From: Bacillota bacterium
Lineage (GTDB): Bacteria; Bacillota; Clostridia; Tissierellales; Peptoniphilaceae
Direction: 5' to 3'
Assembly: GCA_023394045.1 (NCBI GenBank)
Contig: JAEXBN010000011.1
Coordinates: 1-30,322, forward strand
DNA: 30,322 nucleotides
The notes beneath the pieces are model-generated. The model had not been told where the DNA came from and searched no databases. It was given only the letters and a program-made list of their open reading frames with translations. Below, piece by piece: positions 23,500-30,322 of this stretch. The translations under genes were made by a program, and so were the position numbers. Each line of letters starts with the position of its first letter. Position 1 is the stretch's first letter.

Positions 23500-24111
23500 A
23501 TGCCATCTCGCGTTTTATCAAAACAGGATCGCCAACCGGGGGAGGCGCTTAGCCGGCGCCTGCATAACCGAAAGAGCGTGGAAGAGCGGCTGCAGGAGCA
23601 CCGCGACCTGATCCGCCGAATTCCCGATGAAAGGGAATGGCTGTGTGATCGCCGCTGGGAGGGGAAAATGTGCCTTGCGGCGCTTTCGGATTTTAGCGCT
23701 GTGGTTCATGAATCCATCCGAACGCCGGAGGAGGCATCGCCGCCCGCACGGTTTGAGCGGTTGACGGATGCTGGAAAATTACACAATCTTCGTTTGCATG
23801 CCATGCAATTGGGTGCGGAGATTGAAACGTATCTTCGATCCGTACACAGCCATCCGGCGCTTCGGGAAGAGGTGGTGCGGATCCGACCGCTTCTGATTCC
23901 TGGAGAGATGTCGGGATCGGAACGAAGCCGCCATCTTCAAGTGCGATGGATGCTGACGCAGGAAGAAGCCGATCTCATCCGCCTCGAGGGGGATCTGCGC
24001 CGCCTTCTTCGCCGGATTGTCTATTATCTCCGGCAGTCCGCGTCGATGGAACACCAAATTCAGGTGGCGGAGCGGATGGATCGAATGATTTCTCAGCGTG
24101 ACAAACGTTGA
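23500..24111 (+). CDS. Hypothetical charged alpha-helical protein
   Basis: The 203-residue protein is not one I recognise. It is rich in Arg, Glu and Leu, has no signal peptide or membrane segment, and reads as mostly helical with heptad-like stretches (RKSVEERLQEHRDLIRRI near 24-41, and EADLIRLEGDLRRLLRRIVYYL near 160-181). One Cys is present, and there is no zinc or nucleotide motif. AAAGGAGG precedes the ATG at 23500, a strong RBS, and the codon usage matches its neighbours, so it is a real gene. It lies upstream of and in the same direction as the HtrA protease gene with 154 bases between, which contain a palindrome. Confidence 0.75.
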   Translation: MPSRVLSKQDRQPGEALSRRLHNRKSVEERLQEHRDLIRRIPDEREWLCDRRWEGKMCLAALSDFSAVVHESIRTPEEASPPARFERLTDAGKLHNLRLHAMQLGAEIETYLRSVHSHPALREEVVRIRPLLIPGEMSGSERSRHLQVRWMLTQEEADLIRLEGDLRRLLRRIVYYLRQSASMEHQIQVAERMDRMISQRDKR

Positions 24112-24129
24112 TTTTATGCGGATTGTGGT

Positions 24130-24150
24130 GGAAATATGAACCATATTTCC
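24130..24150. promoter_or_regulatory. Perfect 9-bp palindrome upstream of the HtrA gene
   Basis: GGAAATATG and CATATTTCC flank AAC. No T-run follows, so an operator or mRNA hairpin is more likely than a terminator. It lies 18 bases after the hypothetical gene's stop and 116 bases before the protease start. Confidence 0.45.
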
Positions 24151-24265
24151 TTCAAAACACACCCGTATTCTGAAGAAGATTCAATCGGCGGAAGATCAAC
24201 CAATCGAATCGGAAGAACCCAGCCGGCAGCCGCCGGAGGGCAGAATAGAGTGAGGGAGGCAAAAT

Positions 24266-25624
24266 ATGGCTCAGGAACATGACGAACAGGAAAGATCGAC
24301 GGGATGGGAACGTGGATTTGTTTCCCCATCGGATGAATCCGTTCCTCATTTTACGGTGGAGACGGGTTATCATGCAGGCGCTCATCGTGTCGGATCTGCG
24401 GCGGATGAGCGAGCGGATCAGGGGGATGCATCCGAGGTGATCCGCCGGATGGTTCAGGAAGAGATGGAGAACCATCATTCGCGGAAAGCGGGATGGCGCG
24501 CGGTGCTCCTTGTTCTGGCGGGGGCGGTGCTGGGCGCTGGCGGCGGTGCGGCGCTGGTTGCGAGCGGCGCGGTTCATGCGCCGGGTCAGGCAGTGACCCA
24601 GCCGGGAGCAGTGCAGAGCATCAACGTGGCTCTCGAAAATGGGAAAGCCACGGTGGAAAATGCTGTGGCGCAGAAAGCCGTTCCTTCGATCGTGGGGATT
24701 ACGACCATTTCAGAGGGCATGGAGCAGAATCCGTTTTTATATGGCATTCCAAAATATACCGAGGCGGTTGGATCAGGGGTGATCGTCTCGTCGGATGGCT
24801 ATATTTTGACGAATGCGCATGTGGTGAATAGCGGAAAAGCCCAGTCGGTGAAGGTGCTGTTGTCGACGGACGAAGAGATCGAAGGAAAGGTGCTTTGGGC
24901 AGATGCCACGCTGGATCTGGCGGTGGTAAAAATTGAGAAGAAGGGTCTTCCGGCGATTGAATTTGGAGATGCGACGCAGGTGCATGTGGGCGACAAGGCC
25001 ATTGCGATCGGGAATCCGCTGGGGCTGGATTTGCAGTCCACGCTGACTTCGGGTTATGTGTCGGGTCTCGATCGTTCGATTACGCTGGAGGATGGCAATA
25101 TTATGGACGGTCTGATTCAGACCGACGCGGCGATCAACGGAGGAAATTCCGGCGGGGCGCTGCTGGATGCGGAAGGAAAGCTGATCGGTCTCAACTCGGC
25201 AAAGCCGGAACAGGCGGACGGCATCGGATTTGCGATCCCCGTGTCGACGGTGAAGCCGATTGTGGATCGGATTGTGAAGGACGGAACGTTCCAGCCGCTC
25301 TATCTGGGCATTACCGGATATAACGCAAAGGTAGCCATGCAGATGGGTCTCGCCGATCTGCCGACGGATCAAGGGGTGGTCGTGCGCAGTGTCACGGCAG
25401 GCTCGCCGGCGGCGGATGCAGGCATCGCCTCGGGTGATGTGATTGTCGCCATCGACGGAAAGAATGTTTTGTCGATGAATGGGCTGAAGACGCTGCTATT
25501 GAATTACAAGAGCGGCGATCAGGTCACGGTGACCGTGTACAGCGGCGAAAAAAAGCGGGAGCTGCCGTTGACGTTCAGTGATTTTTCGCCGGAGGCGACG
25601 CTGACCGGGGACGCGGAAAAATAA
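24266..25624 (+). CDS. HtrA/DegP-type S1C serine protease
   Basis: The 452-residue protein has about 70 cytoplasmic residues, one membrane anchor (about 75-100, Gly/Ala-rich) and an extracytoplasmic trypsin-like domain. The catalytic triad is His185 (TNAHVV), Asp217 (TLDLAVV) and Ser295 (GGNSGGALL). A C-terminal PDZ domain covers about 345-435 (SPAADAGIASGDVIVAIDGK). This is the membrane-tethered Gram-positive arrangement, used for quality control of secreted proteins. GGGAGG precedes the ATG. The 116-base stretch upstream with a palindrome may carry its regulation. Confidence 0.95.
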   Translation: MAQEHDEQERSTGWERGFVSPSDESVPHFTVETGYHAGAHRVGSAADERADQGDASEVIRRMVQEEMENHHSRKAGWRAVLLVLAGAVLGAGGGAALVASGAVHAPGQAVTQPGAVQSINVALENGKATVENAVAQKAVPSIVGITTISEGMEQNPFLYGIPKYTEAVGSGVIVSSDGYILTNAHVVNSGKAQSVKVLLSTDEEIEGKVLWADATLDLAVVKIEKKGLPAIEFGDATQVHVGDKAIAIGNPLGLDLQSTLTSGYVSGLDRSITLEDGNIMDGLIQTDAAINGGNSGGALLDAEGKLIGLNSAKPEQADGIGFAIPVSTVKPIVDRIVKDGTFQPLYLGITGYNAKVAMQMGLADLPTDQGVVVRSVTAGSPAADAGIASGDVIVAIDGKNVLSMNGLKTLLLNYKSGDQVTVTVYSGEKKRELPLTFSDFSPEATLTGDAEK

Positions 25625-25701
25625 AGCTCATTCTATAAGACCAAACTAAGATAACAAGATAAAACCAAGATCAAACCCATCCTAATAGAGGCAGAGGAAC
25701 C

Positions 25702-28611
25702 ATGGAAGCGGGAGGAGCAATGGAAGCAAAATTCGGATTTTCACTGAAACGGAGTGAGTGGCTGGAGGAAGAGCAGTCCACATTGATGGAATATGTGCAT
25801 GACACGACGGGTGCGCAATTGTTTCATTTTAAGAATGCCGATCCCAACAAGGTGTTTGCCATCGCCTTCCATACGCTTCCTCTGGGTTCGACCGGAAACA
25901 TGCATATTTTGGAGCACTCGGTATTGAATGGGAGCCGAAAGTATCGGACGAAAGAGCCGTTCATGGATCTGATTCAGTCCAGCCTCCAGACGTTTCTGAA
26001 TGCGATGACCTATCCGGACAAGACGGTGTATCCGGTGGCGAGCCGCAATGCGCAAGATTTCACGAATCTCACCGATCTGTATCTGGACGCGGTGTTTCAT
26101 CCGCGTGTTCTGGAGGATGAGCGCATTTTTCGTCAGGAAGGCTGGCGATATGAAATTTTTTCTCCCGAGGATCCGATCACGATTCAGGGGGTCGTCTACA
26201 ACGAGATGAAGGGGGCAATGTCTGCGCCGGAGCGCCAGGTCGTCCAGCAGATTATGGAAGAGCTGTATCCGGGAAGCCCCTATGCCGAAAATTCCGGCGG
26301 TGATCCGGCGCAGATTCCGACGCTGCGCTATGAGGATTTTTGCGCCTATCACCGGACGCATTATCATCCCTCGAACGCGATGATTTTCCTCTATGGAGAC
26401 GTGGGCGATGCGACGTTTGAGCAGATCGATGGTTATCTTTCAGAATTTGGCCATGCGGCTCCGGCGGCGCTGGCGGCTCCTGTGGCGCGTTTCCCTGAGC
26501 CTCGGCGTGTGGAGCGCATTTATTCGGTAGGCGAAGGGGAAGAAACGCAGGGCAAAGATTATCTGGCGATGAGCTGGATGGTGGATGAAGCCCGGACGGA
26601 TGTGCAGCGGTATTTTTACGGCATTCTGGGCGATGTTCTCGTTGATTCAGAAAGCTCTCCCCTGCGCCGGGCGCTCCTGGAAGAATTGGGAGCGGATGAG
26701 GTGTTTTCCTCGCTGACGGATGTTCGGGATGTGGGCTTCACGATTTTGGTCAAGAATGTCGATGCCGCGCGTGAGGCGGATTTTGTCCGGATTGTGGAAG
26801 AGAATTTACGCCGGATGGTCAGTGAAGGCATTTCAAAGGATGTGATCGAAGGCGTTCTCAATCATCTGGAGTTTGATCTTCGTGAAAAGCAAGGGACGGC
26901 AACAAAAGGAATCGTTCTGCTTTCCATGCTGCTCAATGAGGGCGCCTATGGCCTGGATCCCGCGCCCGTCTTTCGCTATGAGACGCAGTTGAACGAGCTG
27001 CGGGAACGCGTTGCCGGCGGCGCGCTGGAGGCGTATATTCGCGCCCATCTGCTGGAAAACCCGCATCGGGTGCTGAGTGTGCATCGGGCTGAGGCGGGGT
27101 TGAATGCCGCGCGTGAGGCCAAGCTGGCTGCAAAACTGGCGGCTTATAAAGCGTCGCTGTCGCCTCAGGAGCTTCAAGCCTTGATTGCGCAAAATGAGGC
27201 GCTGCGCGAGCGCCAAAACACGCTGGATCAGCCGGAGGAAAAAGCGACGATTCCCCTGCTGGGACGGGACGCTCTGCCGGACGCGCTGGAGAAAGTGCCT
27301 CGTGAAGTCCGGCGGCATGGGCGCGATGTGGTCTTAGTGCATGATCTTCCGACAGCGGGCATCACCTATCTGGATCTGGTTTTTTCTCTGGATCATCTGA
27401 GCGAGGAAGAATTGCCCTATGCGATTGAAGCCTGCCATCTGTTTGGGATGTTGTCGACGACGGAGTCTTCCTATCAGGATTACGATGTGCGCCACCGCAT
27501 GCTGACCGGAGGCATTACGATGGATCCTCGGATGATCTGGCGCAGGGATTCGAGCACGGCGCATCGCGTGCTTTATGTTTCCCTCAAGGCGTTGGATCGG
27601 GTGGATCCGGCACAGGTCGCCGATCTTCTCCGCGAACAGATGATGGAGACGCGCTGGGATGAGACGGAGCGGATCCGCGAGCGCCTGCGCAGCGAGCTTT
27701 CCGGCGAAGAAATGCTGCGCATCTATTCCGGGCACCTCCTCACGATGTCCCGGGCGATGAGCCATCTGGAGGCGGGATCCGCTTTTAACGATGCCGTGAA
27801 CGGCGTGGAACGCCTGCGCTTCCTGAAGAATCTGTCGCGCTCTTTTCGTGCGGAGGATCAGCTGAAGTTGGAGAACGCGGCGCGGCGGCTTTTCATTGCC
27901 CCTGAGCGCGTGATCAGCATGACGGGACATGGAGAAAAATCGGAGGCGCTGCTTCGACAGGTGCTTGATGTTCTGGATCTGCTTCCTACGGAGGAGGTTG
28001 CTCCCGTTCCGGTCACGATGCAGCCGGAGTTTGTTTCCGAGGCGCTGGCGGCGACGACCGATGTTCAATACAATGCGGTGGCAATGCCTTTTGCGCTTCC
28101 GGAGGGGCGCGTGACCGGGGATCTGCTGGTCGCAGCCAACTTGCTTTCCAACGCGCTTTTATATAATGAAATTCGCGCGAAGGGCGGAGCCTATGGCCAG
28201 TTCGCTCGGTTTATGGACAGAGGCTTCCTCGCGATGGCCTCATATCGTGATCCGCGCGTGGAGGAAACCTATGCGGTTTATGAGCGCACGGGAGCGGCGT
28301 TGGAACAGTGGCCGCTGGGTGAAGAGGAGCTGACCCGGTTCATGATCGGCGCCGTCGGTTCCTACGATAGCCCGCAGACGGAAGATGATAAGGGGCTCTC
28401 GGATCTCAATATGTATCTTTCGCACCGTTCTCCGGAAGAGTACGATCAGAAATTACGTGAGATGAAGGAGACGACGGTCGATCAGATCCATGCGGCGGGG
28501 CGCCGCCTTCGGGAAGCGGCGCAGCAAGGGATGGTTCGGGTGAGCTTAGGAAGCCGCGGCGCCTTGGAGAATGCAACAGGCATCTTTGATGAGGTGCAGC
28601 CGCTGGATTGA
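25702..28611 (+). CDS. M16C-family (insulinase/presequence-protease-like) zinc metallopeptidase
   Basis: The 969-residue protein has the full two-half clam-shell size of M16C enzymes. The inverted zinc motif HILEH is at 68-72 (GNMHILEHSVLNGS), with the downstream glutamate in VVYNEMKGAMS near 170 as third ligand. The C-terminal half lacks a second zinc motif and contains LLYNEIRAKGGAYGQF (near 815), typical of M16 substrate-binding halves. There is no signal peptide, so it is a cytosolic oligopeptidase that clears peptides. ATG 25702 has GAGG at 4 bases; ATG 25720 in frame has GGAGG at 4 bases and is an equally good start. Its last ~100 bases are repeated just downstream. Confidence 0.95.
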   Translation: MEAGGAMEAKFGFSLKRSEWLEEEQSTLMEYVHDTTGAQLFHFKNADPNKVFAIAFHTLPLGSTGNMHILEHSVLNGSRKYRTKEPFMDLIQSSLQTFLNAMTYPDKTVYPVASRNAQDFTNLTDLYLDAVFHPRVLEDERIFRQEGWRYEIFSPEDPITIQGVVYNEMKGAMSAPERQVVQQIMEELYPGSPYAENSGGDPAQIPTLRYEDFCAYHRTHYHPSNAMIFLYGDVGDATFEQIDGYLSEFGHAAPAALAAPVARFPEPRRVERIYSVGEGEETQGKDYLAMSWMVDEARTDVQRYFYGILGDVLVDSESSPLRRALLEELGADEVFSSLTDVRDVGFTILVKNVDAAREADFVRIVEENLRRMVSEGISKDVIEGVLNHLEFDLREKQGTATKGIVLLSMLLNEGAYGLDPAPVFRYETQLNELRERVAGGALEAYIRAHLLENPHRVLSVHRAEAGLNAAREAKLAAKLAAYKASLSPQELQALIAQNEALRERQNTLDQPEEKATIPLLGRDALPDALEKVPREVRRHGRDVVLVHDLPTAGITYLDLVFSLDHLSEEELPYAIEACHLFGMLSTTESSYQDYDVRHRMLTGGITMDPRMIWRRDSSTAHRVLYVSLKALDRVDPAQVADLLREQMMETRWDETERIRERLRSELSGEEMLRIYSGHLLTMSRAMSHLEAGSAFNDAVNGVERLRFLKNLSRSFRAEDQLKLENAARRLFIAPERVISMTGHGEKSEALLRQVLDVLDLLPTEEVAPVPVTMQPEFVSEALAATTDVQYNAVAMPFALPEGRVTGDLLVAANLLSNALLYNEIRAKGGAYGQFARFMDRGFLAMASYRDPRVEETYAVYERTGAALEQWPLGEEELTRFMIGAVGSYDSPQTEDDKGLSDLNMYLSHRSPEEYDQKLREMKETTVDQIHAAGRRLREAAQQGMVRVSLGSRGALENATGIFDEVQPLD

Positions 28612-28718
28612 GGGTCATCTTCAGGAAGCGGCGCAGCAAGGGATGGTTCGGGTGAGTTGAGGAAGCCGCGGCGCTTTAGAGAATGCAACAGGGTCTTCGA
28701 TGAGGTGCAGCCGCTGGA
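28507..28718. repeat. Imperfect tandem duplication of the M16C gene's 3' end
   Basis: 28507-28607, coding for the last ~34 residues, recurs at 28619-28718 with a few substitutions and a one-base deletion (period 111-112). The second copy is outside the gene and, in the matching frame, contains an early TGA, so it is a non-coding remnant. Confidence 0.9.
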
Positions 28719-28837
28719 GCCGATTACTGCCGAAACTGAGCATCGTCGGAATTGATGATCGTCGGATTGGCTCGTCGGCGGAGAAGTTTCACTAACTGAT
28801 CGTGTGAGCATACATGACGAGAGGGGCTGGAGGGAGC

Positions 28838-29119
28838 ATGAGGTTTCTATTACGTTTGATTTTGTGGCCGGTGCGCCTTGTTCTTGCTATTTTACTGGGA
28901 GTATTCAGCTTTTTGCTGGGGCTGAGCAAACTGGCGTTGGCGTTGATCTCTTTTCCCTTGGCGTTGCTGGGATTGGTCCTCAGCCTTGTCGGCTTAGGAA
29001 TCGTCGGCATCCCGCTCCTCGTTGTGGCTTTTTCCATTGGTCCCTTTGGGATTCCACGGCTGGGAAACGTGGTGCTGGATACGCTGAACGCGTTGCGGCG
29101 TGGAATCAAACGCATTTAG
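28838..29119 (+). CDS. CD1845-like small membrane protein
   Basis: This 93-residue, almost wholly hydrophobic protein starts MRFLLRLILWPVRLVLAIL and has three likely membrane helices. It ends in a short basic tail (LNALRRGIKRI). The pattern, including SIGPFGIPRLGNVVLDTL near the C-terminus, resembles CD1845-family proteins found on integrative conjugative elements of clostridia. The function is unknown. The ATG at 28838 is preceded by GGAGGGAG; the frame opens 8 codons earlier without an RBS. If the family assignment is right, this hints that the right end of the window is or was mobile DNA, but no integrase or conjugation gene is visible. Confidence 0.6.
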   Translation: MRFLLRLILWPVRLVLAILLGVFSFLLGLSKLALALISFPLALLGLVLSLVGLGIVGIPLLVVAFSIGPFGIPRLGNVVLDTLNALRRGIKRI

Positions 29120-29637
29120 TTTTTCAGCGGCGCGCTTTGGCGCCAGCGTTTCGGCATCTGTGTTGACGGTGCCGATCACGATGAGATGAATGTTCCGCCC
29201 ATCGCGGCGGCCGCTCCGCCAACGCAATACTAAAGCAGGTGACGATGATCGGCGGCGCGTGCGCCATTGGCGAACAGGCACGCGCAGCCCTGCGGGCGCT
29301 GCTGCTTTTGGAGGAGTCCACCTCTGCGCCGTAATGAACGATCCCGCCATCGTGCGGAGCGACCGTCGTTGTGCGGAGCTGAGGCGGAGCGCTGCCGCGC
29401 GGCTGATGATGCGGCTGACGATCGAGAAAGCTAGCCGTGTGGCGGATCGCCTGAAAATGAAAAAAGAGGACGTTTGTGTCCGCCCACCTAACATTTGTTC
29501 CAGGGCGGGTGGCGCGGCGTTCCAAGAGGAGCCCCCGTGCAGGTGCTGATGCGCCTGCACGGGGGCTTTTTGTGTGTTGCGGCGTGGGGAGGAAGTCGGT
29601 GTGGAGTGGGCAGCGAGGCGTGGGATAGCGTGGGGTT
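29120..29637. other. Gene-less GC-rich stretch ending in a strong terminator
   Basis: Open frames exist on both strands but none has an RBS, a recognisable motif or plausible composition. CCGCCC...GGGCGG near 29490-29515 can pair. The terminator at 29530-29571 implies plus-strand transcription through here: either the tail of the 28838 gene's message or an unrecognised small RNA. Confidence 0.5.
29530..29571 (+). terminator. Very strong Rho-independent terminator
   Basis: GCCCCCGTGCAGG (29531-29543) pairs perfectly with CCTGCACGGGGGC (29554-29566); the inner bases add three more pairs (one wobble) closing a TGAT loop. Five T follow at 29567-29571. Confidence 0.92.
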
Positions 29638-30322
29638 CAGTGAGAAAAGCTAAAAATGCGAGAGACTTACTGAGCCGTGGGACGGCGCGCCTCAGTGAGA
29701 AAAGTCGAAAAAGCGAGAGACCCACTGAGCCACGGGATGGCGCGCCTCAGTGTGAAAAGTCCAAAACGCACAAGACCCACTGAGGCGCGAAGCCGCAGAC
29801 CTCAGTGTGAAAAGCCGAAAAAGCGAGAAACCCACTGAGGCGCGGGGCACAAAGCTCAGTGTGAAAAGTCCAAAACGCACAAGACACACTGAGCCGCGAG
29901 GCGGTGTGTCTCAGTGGGAAAAGCCGAAAATGCGGAAAACTCACTGAGACGTGGGACGGCGCGCCTCAGTGTGAAAAGTGGAAAATGCGCAAAATCCACT
30001 GAGCCGCGAGGTTGTAGGGCTCAGTGGGGAAAGCCCAAAACGCACAAGACCCACTGAGCTGCGAAGCGGTGTGTCTCAGTGAGAAAAGTGGAAAATGCGA
30101 GAGACCCACTGAGGCGCGAGGCACAAAACTCAGTGAGAAAAGTCCAAAATGCACAAGACCCACTGAGCCGCGAAGCCGCAGACCTCAGTGTGAAAAGCCG
30201 AAAAAGCGAGAAACCCACTGAGGCGCGGGGCACATAACTCAGTGAGAAAAGTCCAAAACGCACAAGACACACTGAGCCGCGAGGCGGTGTGTCTCAGTGG
30301 GAAAAGCCGAAAATGCGGAAAA
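29638..30322. repeat. 54/55-bp tandem repeat array with palindromic arms (continues past the window)
   Basis: Twelve full units and one partial start at 29638, 29693, 29748, 29803, 29857, 29912, 29967, 30022, 30077, 30131, 30186, 30240 and 30295. Each unit has CTCAGTG, then a ~26-nt segment with GAAAAG and AAAA, then CACTGAG, then a 16-17 nt variable linker. The two 7-nt arms are complementary and invariant in all units except the first, edge unit. The unit length is not a multiple of three, so the array is not protein-coding. Units alternate between a GTCCAAAAC type and a GCCGAAAA type. Confidence 0.95.

Noticed and set aside
24130..24150. Terminator after the hypothetical gene
   Set aside because: The stem is perfect but AT-rich and followed by TTCAAAAC, not a T-run.
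28994..29725. 243-codon minus-strand frame across the CD1845-like gene and the gene-less stretch
   Set aside because: It is antisense to a gene with a good RBS, runs into the repeat array and has no recognisable motif or RBS.
29692..30272. Short open frames inside the terminal array on both strands (65-83 codons)
   Set aside because: They only reflect the repeat; unit length shifts frame, none has an RBS, and equivalents occur in several frames.
29638..30322. CRISPR array
   Set aside because: The whole 54/55-bp unit repeats; there are no unique spacers between constant repeats and no cas genes.

Overview
The window looks like chromosome from a Gram-positive anaerobe-type Bacillota (Clostridia/Tissierellia-like). 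The evidence is strong AGGAGG-type ribosome binding sites, RecD2, ComF, MurA, an M16C peptidase of the clostridial type, an ATP-type PEP carboxykinase and a CD1845-like membrane protein. The body is moderately GC-rich, while the first ~240 bases are clearly AT-richer and carry the tail of an unrelated, probably acquired gene. I cannot name a genus. No database search or folding program was run; all pairings were read by eye.

Layout. (1) 1-1030: AT-rich edge with the C-terminus of a winged-helix protein, then queT (minus strand) behind a preQ1-I type riboswitch, terminator and promoter. (2) 1046-2959: tandem tRNA-Val genes, an isochorismatase-fold hydrolase, a hemolysin III-family protein and tRNA-Gly. 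(3) 3119-4390: an SPFH/zinc-ribbon protein, divergent from ftsH. (4) 4704-15451: a long co-directional housekeeping run: ftsH, CBS-domain family II pyrophosphatase, threonylcarbamoyl-AMP synthase, upp, murA, recD2, comF and a D-2-hydroxyacid dehydrogenase. (5) 15557-18931: a tryptophan-type ABC importer locus (trpX-like binding protein, then permease and ATPase fused in one polypeptide) behind a leader peptide with tandem Trp codons and a chain of mutually exclusive hairpins. (6) 18995-23053 (minus): YihY-family membrane protein, FAD-dependent dehydrogenase, PEP carboxykinase. (7) 23500-28611: a hypothetical protein, an HtrA-type protease and a large M16C metallopeptidase. (8) 28612-30322: an accessory-looking end with a duplicated gene tail, a CD1845-like small membrane protein, a gene-less GC-rich stretch closed by a very strong terminator, and a 54/55-bp tandem repeat array running off the window.

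The most interesting object is the leader at 15592-15802. It reads as ribosome-mediated tryptophan attenuation: a 17-codon peptide with Trp-Trp, followed by eight arms that can pair in two alternative registers. One register (A:B, C:D5, D3:E5) abolishes both of two consecutive terminators. The other (B:C, D5:D3, E5:E3) forms both. The spacing of the Trp codons and the stop codon fits read-through on Trp starvation. Other notable points are the preQ1 switch, the permease-ATPase fusion, and the terminal array with conserved 7-nt palindromic arms and an internal 383-bp higher-order duplication.
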